Shown here piece by piece: positions 51,200-60,021 of a stretch of DNA of 64,000 nt; within the stretch, counting starts at the first letter, position 1, and each line of letters starts with the position of its first letter. Under the pieces are notes generated by a model, which saw only the letters and a list, made by a program, of their open reading frames with translations, was not told the DNA's origin and did not search any database. The DNA is from Duganella sp. CF458 (GTDB lineage: Bacteria; Pseudomonadota; Gammaproteobacteria; Burkholderiales; Burkholderiaceae_D): assembly GCF_900113115.1 (NCBI RefSeq), contig NZ_FOOF01000016.1, positions 62,001 through 126,000 of the forward strand, written 5' to 3'. Made by a program: the position numbers and the translations under genes.

Positions 51200-53281
51200 A
51201 TGCTGACTGTGCTGATGGCTACGTTCAATGGCGTGCGTACTTTGCCGCAGGTGCTGGACGCCTACACGCAGTTGCATAGCCCGGAAGAGGGGTGGCGCCT
51301 GCTGGTCGTGGACAACGGCAGTGACGACGGTACGCGCGAATTGCTGATGTCTTATGCCGGCCGGCTCCCTTTGCACTATGCCTACGAACCCCGGCGCGGC
51401 AAGAACGCGGCGCTAAACCATGGCCTGGCGCTGGCCATGAAGGGGCCGGAAACCCGCCTGTTCGTGTTCACCGACGATGACGCCACGCCTGACCGCGACT
51501 GGCTTGTCCGCTATGCCGACGCAGCGAACGAACGGCAGGGCTTCGCGATTTTCGGCGGCAGTATCGTACCGGACTGGAGCGAGGCGCCGCCGGAGTGGTT
51601 GCTGCGCCTGGTGCCTTGCGGATTGACGTACGGCCTGACCGACCCGTTGCTGCCGGAGGGTCCGGTCTATCCGGGACTGGTGTGGGGTGCCAACATGGCG
51701 GTGCGCGGCGAGGTGTTCCGCCACGGCTACCGATTCGACGAATCGATCGGGCCGGCGGCCGGTGAATACGCAATGGGCGGCGAAGTCAGTTTCACCCGGC
51801 TGCTGGAAGGAGCGGGCTTCCAGTCCTGGTTTTGTCCCACGGCCCGGGTCGCCCACCACATCCGCCCGGTGCAACTGACTCCTGACTGGGTGATGGCGCG
51901 CGCCCGGCGCTACGGGCGCGGCGCTTGCCGCTTGGCCAAGCCTGGCCAGTTTCCCGAGCTGTTCGGCGCGCCGCGCTGGATGCTGCGCAAATACGCAGAG
52001 GAGTTGTGCGGCCTGGCCGCAGCCATGCTGTTGCGCCATCCGGAACGGATTTTCCAGCGGCGCTGGGAACTGGCTTACCTTGGCGGCTACATCGCCGAAG
52101 CGGCGGCCGCCACCAAACGTCCTGCCAGCCGTCGTATCGTCCTGACCAGCTTTTCCGGCGAACTTGGCGGCATGGAACTACGCATGCTGGACGAGGCACG
52201 ATTCCTGAAGGGGGTTGGCTACGACTGCGTACTGGCGCCGCCGCGTTTTGTCGGTGACGAACGCTGGCGCCAGTCGGCACAGGATGAATGCGTCGAGTTA
52301 GCCGACCTGAATGTACCGCCCATGCTGGAGGAATGGTCCTGGCGGCGTCTCAACCGCGTGCGTGCGATGGCATTCAGCGCGCCGGCCCTGCGCAAGCTGC
52401 GTCCCGACCTGGTGCATGTGGCGTTCTGCTGGACCACTTACGGCGCCAGCGCCTTGTGGCTGGCGCAGCATTGCGGGGTGCCGGCCGTCATCAGCGTGCA
52501 CAATGCATTCCCGCACACGGAATTCAATGAGTGGCAGCGCGGACTGCTGCAGCGCGCGATGTCGGGAGTGAAGGGTGTGTATGCCGTGTCCGACTCTGCG
52601 ATGAAGCATTTCCTGGCGCTGTACCGCCAATGGCTGCCTGCGCACGTTAGATTGGCCGTGATTCCGAACTGCGTCGACCTGCGGCGCTTCCAGGCGTCGT
52701 CCCGGCGCCGCGCGGCCGCACGGCGGCAGTGGGGCATTGCCGACAACGACGAGGTCATTGGCAGCGTAGGCCGCCTCTCTGTGCAGAAGCGTCCGGAGGA
52801 ATTGCTGGCGATCTTCGCCCTCCTGGCGAAATCGCGGCCCAGGTTGAAGCTCTTGCTGGTGGGGACCGGTCCACTGGAGTCTTCATTGCGGGACCTGGTC
52901 CGTCGCCAGCGCTTGACACGGCGCGTCATCTTCACGGGCTTCCAGTCGAAGGTCGAGTCAATTATTCCCGCCATGGACCTGCACCTGCTGGTCAGCCGCC
53001 GCGAGGGATTCGGCATCGCGACCATCGAAGCCATGGCCTGCGGCGTACCCGCGCTGGCGACACGCGTGCCCGGCAGTGAAGACATCCTGGAAGGCAGCGC
53101 CGGCGGACAGTTGCTTGCGCCTGGTGACATCGATGGCGCCGTCAGCACGATCACCGCATTGCTTGACGACCCTGCGCGTCGTTGCGAAATGGGCCGCCGG
53201 GGCAGGGCCGAAGTGGAGGCGAGGTACGCAGTGCCGGTGATCGGCGCGCAGGTAGAGGCCTTCTACGACGGGTTGACATGA
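51200..53281 (+). CDS. Fused GT2-GT4 glycosyltransferase
   Basis: This 693-residue protein joins two glycosyltransferases. Residues about 1-300 are a GT2 (GT-A) domain with LMATFNG, VVDNGSDDGT and the metal-binding FTDDDATPD. Residues about 310-693 are a GT4 (GT-B) domain with SGELGGMELRML, VISVHNAFPH, VIPNCVDLRRF, GRLSVQKRPEE and the donor-binding EGFGIATIEAMACGVP. It probably adds two successive sugars to a lipid-linked repeat unit. A GGAGG-like Shine-Dalgarno sequence precedes ATG 51200. One base separates its stop from the flippase start, so the operon is tight. Sugars and linkages are unknown. Confidence 0.9.
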   Translation: MLTVLMATFNGVRTLPQVLDAYTQLHSPEEGWRLLVVDNGSDDGTRELLMSYAGRLPLHYAYEPRRGKNAALNHGLALAMKGPETRLFVFTDDDATPDRDWLVRYADAANERQGFAIFGGSIVPDWSEAPPEWLLRLVPCGLTYGLTDPLLPEGPVYPGLVWGANMAVRGEVFRHGYRFDESIGPAAGEYAMGGEVSFTRLLEGAGFQSWFCPTARVAHHIRPVQLTPDWVMARARRYGRGACRLAKPGQFPELFGAPRWMLRKYAEELCGLAAAMLLRHPERIFQRRWELAYLGGYIAEAAAATKRPASRRIVLTSFSGELGGMELRMLDEARFLKGVGYDCVLAPPRFVGDERWRQSAQDECVELADLNVPPMLEEWSWRRLNRVRAMAFSAPALRKLRPDLVHVAFCWTTYGASALWLAQHCGVPAVISVHNAFPHTEFNEWQRGLLQRAMSGVKGVYAVSDSAMKHFLALYRQWLPAHVRLAVIPNCVDLRRFQASSRRRAAARRQWGIADNDEVIGSVGRLSVQKRPEELLAIFALLAKSRPRLKLLLVGTGPLESSLRDLVRRQRLTRRVIFTGFQSKVESIIPAMDLHLLVSRREGFGIATIEAMACGVPALATRVPGSEDILEGSAGGQLLAPGDIDGAVSTITALLDDPARRCEMGRRGRAEVEARYAVPVIGAQVEAFYDGLT

Positions 53282-53282
53282 A

Positions 53283-54710
53283 ATGCGCGGCCTGGCGCGC
53301 AACTTTGCCTTCGGCTTTGCCGAGAAATACCTGCAGGCCACCCTGGCTTTGGCCTCGTCAGTCATTCTTGCACGGATCTTGTCGCCGGCAGAGATCGGGG
53401 TTTATTCCATTGCCGCCGTGCTGACGGGGCTGGCGCAAGTGTTCCGCGATCTCGGGACCGGCCAGTTGCTGGTTGCGCGTGCCGACCTTTCAAGCGGCGA
53501 GCAGCGCGCTTTGCTGACCATTTCGATCGCCATGGGATGGGGGCTTGCCCTATCGCTGGCGGTACTTTCAGAACCGCTGGCTGTGTTCTATCGCCAGGCA
53601 GAGTTGGCGACCGTGCTGCGCATACTGTCGCTGAATTTCGTCCTGGTCCCGTTTTCCTCGCAGGTGACTGCGATGCTGCGACGTGAAATGCGTGCAGGCG
53701 CTTTGCTGCGGGTGTCAGCCTGCTACAGCGCGACGCAATTTGCGGCGACCATCGCGTTGGCCACCCATGGCCTGGGACCGTGTGCGCTGGCGTGGGGGAG
53801 CTTCGCTGCGACATTCGCCGGGTTCATTGCCGCGTTCGTCCAGCAACCCGCCGGCATGGCGTGGCGCCCGGGATTGAAGGGCATCTTCGCGCTGGTGAGG
53901 CCGGGTGGGCTTGCAGTCACCGGCAATGCCATCGACGAAGTGGGCGTGGTGGCACCGGACCTGATCGCCGGCAAGCTGCTGGGTGCCGAGCAGGTGGCGG
54001 TGCTCGGCAAGGCGCAGTCGGTACTCTCGCTATTCAACCAGGCCGTGACAAGCGCTGTCTCGCCCGTGATCTTTCCGCTGTTCGCAAAGCACGCGCGTGA
54101 CGGAGGCGATCCCCTGCAGGCATACATCTCGGCAGCCGCCTGCATCACCGCCCTGGCCTGGCCTTTCTTCCTGATGGCAGGTCTCTTCGCCGAGCCGCTG
54201 GTGGCCCTGTTGTACGGGCCCCAGTGGCAAGCTTGCGTACCTTTGATACGGATCATGTGCGGTGCCGCGGCGCTGTATAGCATGTTCAATATGGCGCGCT
54301 ACCTGCTGGTGGCCACCGGACATATCGGCGAGCAAGCGCGGATCGATGCAATGGCGGTATTCGGGCGCCTGGCCATGCTGGTTCCGGCCGGCCTGGCGGG
54401 ACTGGACTGGCTGGCTGCAGCGATTGCGCTTAGCCTGGTTTTGCGCAGCTGGCTTGTACTGCGATGCCTGCGCAAGTTGTACGGCCTGGAGTTGGTTGCT
54501 TTGCTGCAGGCCTTGCGCAAGAGTGCTTTGGCTACTTGCGCGGCGATCGCGCCGGCCTGCCTGGTGCTTGCGGTGGCCGGCAGCGGAGGACTTGGTACCT
54601 TGGATCTGCTGGCCGGCGCCGGTGTCGGAACGCTGGGCTGGGGTTGGGCGATCTGGCTGCAGCGGCATCCTTTGGCCGGCTTCCTGCGCCGGGCTGGTTG
54701 GCAGCAATAA
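53283..54710 (+). CDS. Polysaccharide repeat-unit flippase (Wzx/MATE-like family)
   Basis: This 475-residue integral membrane protein has about 12-14 hydrophobic segments and the polysaccharide-export flippase opening (ARNFAFGFAEKYLQATLAL, SAEIGVYSIAAVLTGLAQVFRDLG-like). The internal motif VRPGGLAVTGNAIDEVGVVAPDLIAGK near residue 200 fits the family. It would move undecaprenyl-linked repeat units across the inner membrane before polymerisation. It lies 1 base after the fused glycosyltransferase and 11 bases before the next one. No Wzy polymerase is recognised in the window. Confidence 0.88.
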   Translation: MRGLARNFAFGFAEKYLQATLALASSVILARILSPAEIGVYSIAAVLTGLAQVFRDLGTGQLLVARADLSSGEQRALLTISIAMGWGLALSLAVLSEPLAVFYRQAELATVLRILSLNFVLVPFSSQVTAMLRREMRAGALLRVSACYSATQFAATIALATHGLGPCALAWGSFAATFAGFIAAFVQQPAGMAWRPGLKGIFALVRPGGLAVTGNAIDEVGVVAPDLIAGKLLGAEQVAVLGKAQSVLSLFNQAVTSAVSPVIFPLFAKHARDGGDPLQAYISAAACITALAWPFFLMAGLFAEPLVALLYGPQWQACVPLIRIMCGAAALYSMFNMARYLLVATGHIGEQARIDAMAVFGRLAMLVPAGLAGLDWLAAAIALSLVLRSWLVLRCLRKLYGLELVALLQALRKSALATCAAIAPACLVLAVAGSGGLGTLDLLAGAGVGTLGWGWAIWLQRHPLAGFLRRAGWQQ

Positions 54711-54721
54711 GGGGAGGGGCT

Positions 54722-55768
54722 ATGCGCATCGGAATCCTGTCTTATCCCATGTTGTTCCAGCGCGAAGGCGGCCTGCAGGTGCAGGTGCGCGAGACCGTGG
54801 CGGCGCTGAATCACCTCGATGCCTCGATGTCGGCGGAATTGGTCGACCCGGCACGCCAGAAACTGAGCGACTTCGACCTGATCCACGTTTTTTCCGCATT
54901 CAATGGCAACTTCCGCGTGGTCGAATCCGCGGTCGAACTGGGACTCCCCGTTGTGCTGTCGCCCCTGGTGTCGCCCACCTGGGACCGTAATGCAGGCTTT
55001 CGCGCGCGGGTCGCGGACCGGTTGGCGGGGCGTATCTGTTCGTACAACCTGCAGACGAGCTATGCCCAGACCAAACGCGCGCTGCAGCTAGCGGACCTGG
55101 TGATTGCGCTTGGCGAAGCGGAACGCGAAGCGATTGTGAATGGTTTCCTGACCGATCGCGCCAAGGTCCGCGTTTTCCCGAACGGCATCAGCCGGCATTT
55201 CTTCACCGCCAAAGGCGAATTGTTCCGCCATCGCACCGGCATCGTCGGGCCATTCGTGCTGACGGTGGGTACGGTGTCGTCATACAAGAACCAGCTGGGA
55301 CTGGCCCAGGCGCTGGAGGGCAGCGAACTGCCGTTGGTGATGATCGGTCCGGTTGCGCGGGAAGAGCACGATTACCTGCAAAGCGTGCTGAGATCGCCAT
55401 GGGCGCGCTGGCTTGGAGCGCTGGACCATGAAGATCCTTTGTTGGCCAGTGCCTACGCCGCGGCCTCCGTGGTGGCCCTCCCAAGCCAGGGCGAGATATT
55501 CCCGTTGTCGGTGCTGGAGGCGCTGGCCGCCGGTACGCCGGTGGTCATGACACAGGAAAGCGCGCTCCAGCTTGACGGTTCGGAGGCTGTGCTGCGGAAG
55601 GTCGCCTGGAATGACCGCGCCGGCCAACGTGAAGCGATCATCGGCCTGGCCTCACGTCCCCCTGAACGCACCGGCGTGCAGTCGATGGTGGAGCAGTTTA
55701 CCTGGCAGCGCGTGGCGGCCCAGGTTGCCGCCTGCTACCGCGAACTGGTGCCGGCCAATGCGCTCTGA
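54722..55768 (+). CDS. GT4 family glycosyltransferase
   Basis: This 348-residue GT-B enzyme opens MRIGILSYPMLFQREGGLQVQ, typical of a glycosyltransferase 4 N-domain. The C-domain has FPNGISRHFF, LTVGTVSSYKNQLGLAQAL and the E-x7-E donor-binding site in GEIFPLSVLEALAAGTPVV. ATG 54722 is supported by a strong purine-rich Shine-Dalgarno sequence (GGGGAGGGG); an upstream frame runs through the flippase gene and is not credible. It closes the plus-strand part of the locus and converges on the methyltransferase gene, 3 bases away. Sugar unknown. Confidence 0.9.
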   Translation: MRIGILSYPMLFQREGGLQVQVRETVAALNHLDASMSAELVDPARQKLSDFDLIHVFSAFNGNFRVVESAVELGLPVVLSPLVSPTWDRNAGFRARVADRLAGRICSYNLQTSYAQTKRALQLADLVIALGEAEREAIVNGFLTDRAKVRVFPNGISRHFFTAKGELFRHRTGIVGPFVLTVGTVSSYKNQLGLAQALEGSELPLVMIGPVAREEHDYLQSVLRSPWARWLGALDHEDPLLASAYAAASVVALPSQGEIFPLSVLEALAAGTPVVMTQESALQLDGSEAVLRKVAWNDRAGQREAIIGLASRPPERTGVQSMVEQFTWQRVAAQVAACYRELVPANAL

Positions 55769-55771
55769 GAC

Positions 55772-56518
55772 CTAGGCTTTCGGCCTGTAGCGCAGCACCG
55801 CGGCACCTTTCTCGCACGGCAGCGAGCTGATTTCAAGTTCAGGAAACTCGGCTGCCCAGCGCTGCAAGGCGGTTCTTTCGCCTGGGCGCATGGCATCGTC
55901 AAGGAAGATCGCTGCGCCGGGAGCCATGCGCGGGAACAGGATGGGACCCGCCGGATAGCGCGCGGCATCGCAGGTCGCCTGCGGAGGGCCGTCAATGACG
56001 ACCATGTCGATCGCTTGGCCGGGCTGCAAACCGCTGCAATCGTACCAGGGCTGCTGGCGGTCGCCAAAGGTCTGCATCAACAACGGCGCATCGATGACTT
56101 CCGCCCAGTCTGAGAGGCCGTGCAACTCCAGTTGGCGCCGAGTGCGCCGGGCGTAGGCTGGATCATGTTCCAGGCTGTAGACCTTGCCGGCGCCATTAAT
56201 CTGCATGCAGCGTGCCAGCACCAGCGTGGAAGTGCCGCTGCTGCATTCAACGACGCATGCCGGTTTCTCGTCAAGCGCGTGGGCCGCCAGCTCTTGCAGG
56301 AAGTCCGGCGACGCCGCCCAGCCGCGCGTCAACGGCAGTGCGCGTTGCAGTCCCAAGCTGATGTATAGGCCCTGCAAGGCTTCAAGCTGGCGGAACAGCG
56401 AGGCATGTTCCTGCCGCGAGTCATCTTTCATCGCATGCACCAGCAGGTGCATGTTGCGCACTTTGTGCAGGATGTACGCGCACAAGAGCAGGACGCCAAT
56501 GGCCGCCGCATCAATCAT
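55772..56518 (-). CDS. Membrane-anchored class I SAM-dependent methyltransferase
   Basis: This protein of about 248 residues has an N-terminal membrane anchor (AAIGVLLLCAYILHK, about 5-19), a coil region, and a methyltransferase core with CVVECSSGTSTLVLARCM (motif I), VYSLEHDPAYARRTRRQLE (motif II) and DMVVIDGPPQATCDAARYPA (motif IV-like). ATG 56518 is chosen because it overlaps the upstream autokinase stop by ATGA and leaves a conventional N-terminus; longer starts upstream extend into the autokinase gene. It may methylate a sugar or lipid in the polysaccharide pathway. Substrate unknown. Confidence 0.82.
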   Translation of the reverse strand: MIDAAAIGVLLLCAYILHKVRNMHLLVHAMKDDSRQEHASLFRQLEALQGLYISLGLQRALPLTRGWAASPDFLQELAAHALDEKPACVVECSSGTSTLVLARCMQINGAGKVYSLEHDPAYARRTRRQLELHGLSDWAEVIDAPLLMQTFGDRQQPWYDCSGLQPGQAIDMVVIDGPPQATCDAARYPAGPILFPRMAPGAAIFLDDAMRPGERTALQRWAAEFPELEISSLPCEKGAAVLRYRPKA

Positions 56519-57294
56519 TCGTAGTACCCGTAATACTCGGCGCCGGGGAAGGCGCGGGATTTGTTGTACACCAGGTTCACGTGGCGGCAATGCTCGATAC
56601 GCTGCAATGCGGCCTGGACTGCGGACTGTGTCGTGGTTTCCGCTTCGACCACCATGACCACCTGACCCATTTGCGAAACCAGGACGCTTGCTTCCGTCGT
56701 CAACAGCAAAGGCGGCGAGTCGAACACGATGATGCGGTCGGGGTAGCGGCTGGCGAGTTCCTCCAGCAGGCGGCTCATGTTGCGGCTGGCCAGGAGCTCA
56801 GTGGCATGCCGGCTGGCAGGACCGGACGGCAGCAAGGTCAGGGAAGGGACGTTGGTGCGCATGATAACGTCGGACAGCTCGATGCTGCCATCCAGCAGCA
56901 CATTCATCAGGCCGCGCTCGGCTTGCAAGCCCAGCACTTTCAGTACCGAAGGGCGCGCCACATCGGCATCCACCAGCAGCGCCCTGGCATCTTTCTCCAT
57001 CGAGATACTCATTGCCAGGTTGACGGCGCAGTAGGTTTTTCCCTCGCCGGGCAGGGCGCTGGTGATGACAATCAGGTTGCCATGCGGGATGGCGCTGTTG
57101 CCGTTGGCCTGCGCATCGTTCAACAGGTGGCGTTTGACGATACGGAAATCCTCGGCGACGGAAGTACGGCCGCTTTCGTGTGTCACCATGCCCCGTTGGC
57201 GCATCCGGACCAGGTTGATGTCGGCATACCCTAGCTCGGTCGGTGGTGCAACTTCCAGCAAACTGGGCGGCAATTGCATGGGACCTCCATTCAT
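56515..57294 (-). CDS. XrtA/PEP-CTERM-associated tyrosine autokinase (CpsD/EpsG type)
   Basis: This 259-residue BY-kinase has Walker A SALPGEGKT (79-87, Lys86), Walker A' LLVDADVARPS (107-117), Walker B IIVFDSPPLL and a Tyr-rich C-terminus (EYYGYYE), the site of autophosphorylation. It pairs with the chain-length determinant upstream (57291-58814), to which such cytosolic kinases bind to control polymer length. The two genes overlap by ATGA. The start at MNGGPMQLPPSLL or five codons later cannot be settled. It is of the separate-polypeptide type, as in exosortase-linked EPS clusters. Confidence 0.9.
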   Translation of the reverse strand: MNGGPMQLPPSLLEVAPPTELGYADINLVRMRQRGMVTHESGRTSVAEDFRIVKRHLLNDAQANGNSAIPHGNLIVITSALPGEGKTYCAVNLAMSISMEKDARALLVDADVARPSVLKVLGLQAERGLMNVLLDGSIELSDVIMRTNVPSLTLLPSGPASRHATELLASRNMSRLLEELASRYPDRIIVFDSPPLLLTTEASVLVSQMGQVVMVVEAETTTQSAVQAALQRIEHCRHVNLVYNKSRAFPGAEYYGYYE

Positions 57295-58814
57295 TGGTAA
57301 AGCAGGGTGAAGGCCATAACACCGCTATAGCCGAGTAACAGGCAAACGCTGCCGGCGCCGAAACCGAGCCGGTCGCGCATATGCCGGCGCTTCTCGTCGT
57401 CGGTCCAGTTCATGCCGATGGTGCCGAGGACCCGCAGGCCGGTGCTGGCGCGCAGTTCGGCGGGGCTGAGGAAAGTCGGACGCAGTTCCGACAGACCCAA
57501 GGCGGCTGCCGCACCTCCGATCAGGCCGGCAAACAGGACTGCGCTGTAGTACAGGGCGCGATTGGGGCCGTTGGGGCGTTGCGGCATGGTTGGCGGATCA
57601 ATGATCTTAAAGCTCATCATCTCCGTGGTGGTTGTCAATTCCCCCGACAGCTTGGCCGCCTCACGCCGGGCAATCAGCTTTTCGTAATTGTCCTTATTGA
57701 CCTGGTAATCGCGCGTCAATTGGGCGAGCTGGGATTCAAGCTCGGGAACCGCATTGCGTTGTTCCTGCAACTGGGCCTGCCGTCCGCGCATGGCCTCGAC
57801 GCGGGCGCGCAGTGCCGCGACACGCGCCTCCGTTTCGGCCAGGGCGACCTTCATCTGCTGGAACAAGGGGTTGTACTGGCGCGCCGTATCGCCCGGGTCC
57901 GGCTGCTTCTGGCGTTCCTCTTGCCGTTTCTCTTCAAGCTGGGCGACCAGGCGCAAGGCTGCGACAACGTCGGGGTGCTGGTCGGTGTATTGCATGCGCA
58001 GGGCGTCGAGGTTCTTGTTCAATGCGCTGATCCTGGCATCGAGTTCGGACACCTCGCCTGGCGTGCCGGCGGCTGCAAGCAGGGGCTCGTCGCCGCCGAA
58101 CTGCGCCTCAATGGCCTTACGTGCCTGTTCCGCTTCGGCCAGCTCGAGCTGGGCAGTGGCCAGGGATTCGCTGGCAGTCAACAGCTTGCCGCTGTAGTCC
58201 AGTCCTTCGCGCGGTAGCAGGAAGTTATGCTTCAGGCGAAACTCCTTGACTGCATTTTCGGCTGACAGCAGGCGGTCTTCGTAGTTCTTGATCTGTTCGT
58301 CGATGAACTGGACCGCTTTTTCCGAATCGCCTTTCTTCCCCCTGAAGCTGCCTTCCACGAAGATGGACAGCAGGGCCTGCACGACATCGCGCACCTGGCG
58401 CGGTTCGGAATCTGCGTAGTTGATGGTGTAAATATCGTAAGTTCCAGTGCCGTTGATGCGGATGCGCTTCAACATATCGTCGACCATCGCGTCATGTTCG
58501 CGTGCCGACACCGTGCGCACGTCAAGATCGACCATGCGCAGCACGCGCTCGATATTTGGCCGGCTGAGCAGGGTGCGGCTCATGATGGCCACCTGCTGCT
58601 CGACATTGGGCATGCTGGTCATGCCGACCATCAGCGGTTTCAGGATGCTTTGGGTGTCGACAAATACGCGCGCGGTGCTTTGGTATTCGTTGGGCAGGGA
58701 ATAGACTTTGGCCCAGCCCACCAGCACGATCAACCAGGTGATGCTGAACCCGGCCCAGCGGTGCTTCCACATACCTTGCAGGCTGGACAGCAATTGGCTG
58801 AAGAGATGCTCCAT
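57291..58814 (-). CDS. XrtA-associated polysaccharide chain-length determinant (Wzz/PCP family)
   Basis: This 507-residue inner-membrane protein has TM1 near residues 19-38 (WAGFSITWLIVLVGWAKVY), a long periplasmic coiled-coil region (about 150-400), a proline-rich TM2-proximal motif (IDPPTMPQRPNGPNRALYY core PPTMPQRPNGP) and TM2 near 430. A third hydrophobic C-terminal segment (VCLLLGYSGVMAFTLLYQ) is characteristic of the exosortase-linked type. It sets polymer length with the adjacent autokinase. It is the first gene of a minus-strand operon (chain length, kinase, methyltransferase). A stem at 58858-58891 lies in its upstream region. Confidence 0.9.
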   Translation of the reverse strand: MEHLFSQLLSSLQGMWKHRWAGFSITWLIVLVGWAKVYSLPNEYQSTARVFVDTQSILKPLMVGMTSMPNVEQQVAIMSRTLLSRPNIERVLRMVDLDVRTVSAREHDAMVDDMLKRIRINGTGTYDIYTINYADSEPRQVRDVVQALLSIFVEGSFRGKKGDSEKAVQFIDEQIKNYEDRLLSAENAVKEFRLKHNFLLPREGLDYSGKLLTASESLATAQLELAEAEQARKAIEAQFGGDEPLLAAAGTPGEVSELDARISALNKNLDALRMQYTDQHPDVVAALRLVAQLEEKRQEERQKQPDPGDTARQYNPLFQQMKVALAETEARVAALRARVEAMRGRQAQLQEQRNAVPELESQLAQLTRDYQVNKDNYEKLIARREAAKLSGELTTTTEMMSFKIIDPPTMPQRPNGPNRALYYSAVLFAGLIGGAAAALGLSELRPTFLSPAELRASTGLRVLGTIGMNWTDDEKRRHMRDRLGFGAGSVCLLLGYSGVMAFTLLYQ

Positions 58815-58857
58815 GCTGCGCTCCCTGGTGATACGCCTCGGTCCTTTGGATTATATG

Positions 58858-58891
58858 GGCGGGTTTTCTGCCGCGCTGCCGAACCCGCCCG
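58858..58891. other. Inverted repeat upstream of the chain-length gene
   Basis: GGGCGGGTT (58858-58866) pairs with AACCCGCCC (58883-58891), 9 perfect bases around a 16-base loop. It lies between the PEP-CTERM stop (58917) and the chain-length start. No T-run follows on either strand, so it is not a normal terminator. Directly next to it on the minus strand is TATAAT (about 58852-58857), without a clear -35. Confidence 0.45.
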
Positions 58892-58916
58892 AACGTTGAG
58901 GCCCGTCAAGAAGTGA

Positions 58917-59849
58917 TCAGGATTGGCGGCGGCGCAGTGCCAGCGACATCGCCAGCATGCCCGCTGCAAGCACGGCCAAGGAATCCGGTTCAGGCAGTTC
59001 CTGCTGCAGGGCATTGGCCAAGGTGTTGTGCTGGATCGTGATCTGGTAGCTGGTTCCGGCCGTCAGCAAAGGCGAAATGGCGGAGAACGGCGTGCCGGGC
59101 ACAGTCGCGAAGTCGTAGGTCGACAGGCCCGGGGCGCCGTCGGTACGGCTGCGTACGCTAAATTCGTTCAGCTCGGAGGGGGCGAATTCGAAAATCCTGA
59201 GCTGGGTCGTGAGGTCGACGATATTGATCGACCACGACAAGCGCGCATTGGCGTTGGCATTCGGCCCCGAGCCCATTGAAACAAAGGCCTGGGTGAAAGC
59301 CGCGGCATCAAATTCCACAGTCATGGTGTCTGCCGCGCCAAGTGTGAAGCGGAAGGTGGTTGAAGTCCCGACATCGGAATTACCGGAGGCGACGGCATTC
59401 AGGGCTGTCGACGCATCGGCACGGGTGCGTGCGTGCGCGCCGGCAGGGTTGCCGTTGATGGTGATCGAGGCGCCGGTCAGGTCCTGGTCGGCGTGACCGA
59501 AGGTGCCGGGCACTGGTGGCGGGCTGGGAAAGCGCGTGAAGTTATTGTCTGCCAGGCAGGGCCCACCGACACATTGGCGGAGCACATTGGGCGTGCCCGT
59601 CAGGATGGGGATGGAAGACGCATCGGCGGCGAAGATGCCGTTCAGCGACGCCGTCGCGTGGGCATCGTTGGTGCCCTGCAGGATCGTGAAGTCGGCCGTG
59701 CTATAGGCAGCCCCGCTGCCATGCAGCAGGCGGAAATTGTTGATGTCGAGGATGGCTGAGGCGAACGTGGAGGCCTGGGCCGGTGCGCTGGCGATGCCAG
59801 CCGCCACGAAGGCGGCAGTTGCCAGTACGGACTTGTAGAAGGTAGTCAT
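58917..59849 (-). CDS. PEP-CTERM sorting domain protein
   Basis: This protein of about 310 residues has a signal peptide (about 1-26, SAPAQAS), a secreted Asn/Thr/Ala-rich beta-type body and a canonical tail: ELPEPDSLAVLAAGM, hydrophobic MLAMSLAL, then RRRQS. ATG 59849 (MTTFYKSVLATAAF) is chosen because a sigma54 promoter (59901-59916) and a GGGAGA Shine-Dalgarno sequence lie just upstream; longer starts would include the promoter. It lies between the polysaccharide operon and the N-acyl amino acid synthase. The position and promoter suggest co-regulation with the polysaccharide by PrsR. No function recognised for the body. Confidence 0.9.
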   Translation of the reverse strand: MTTFYKSVLATAAFVAAGIASAPAQASTFASAILDINNFRLLHGSGAAYSTADFTILQGTNDAHATASLNGIFAADASSIPILTGTPNVLRQCVGGPCLADNNFTRFPSPPPVPGTFGHADQDLTGASITINGNPAGAHARTRADASTALNAVASGNSDVGTSTTFRFTLGAADTMTVEFDAAAFTQAFVSMGSGPNANANARLSWSINIVDLTTQLRIFEFAPSELNEFSVRSRTDGAPGLSTYDFATVPGTPFSAISPLLTAGTSYQITIQHNTLANALQQELPEPDSLAVLAAGMLAMSLALRRRQS

Positions 59850-59900
59850 AGCATGGATCTCCCGATTGGATGGCGGCGGGTTTGCCGGCATGGTGGTACG

Positions 59901-59916
59901 AGCAGCATCCGTGCCA
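59901..59916 (-). promoter_or_regulatory. Sigma54 (-24/-12) promoter of a PEP-CTERM gene
   Basis: On the minus strand TGGCACG-N4-CTGC-T matches the consensus TGGCACG-N4-TTGC-W with one mismatch, and GG and GC are exactly ten bases apart. The -12 GC lies 53 bases upstream of ATG 59849. It is the best sigma54 match found in the window. Confidence 0.8.
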
Positions 59917-60021
59917 TGCGCCGGCGCCCCGCTGGCCGATGCCGGTGAAAAGAAATCCGACGCGCGCGGAACCTTGCGCCAAGCCGAGTGTCCAAGCCCT
60001 ATACCGATAGGAGGACGCACC

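Noticed and set aside
59871..59886. A second sigma54-like site on the plus strand (TGGCGGC-N4-TTGCC) upstream of the N-acyl amino acid synthase.
   Set aside because: It matches only TGGC and TTGC and lies inside the 5' leader of the divergent PEP-CTERM gene, so it is probably chance.
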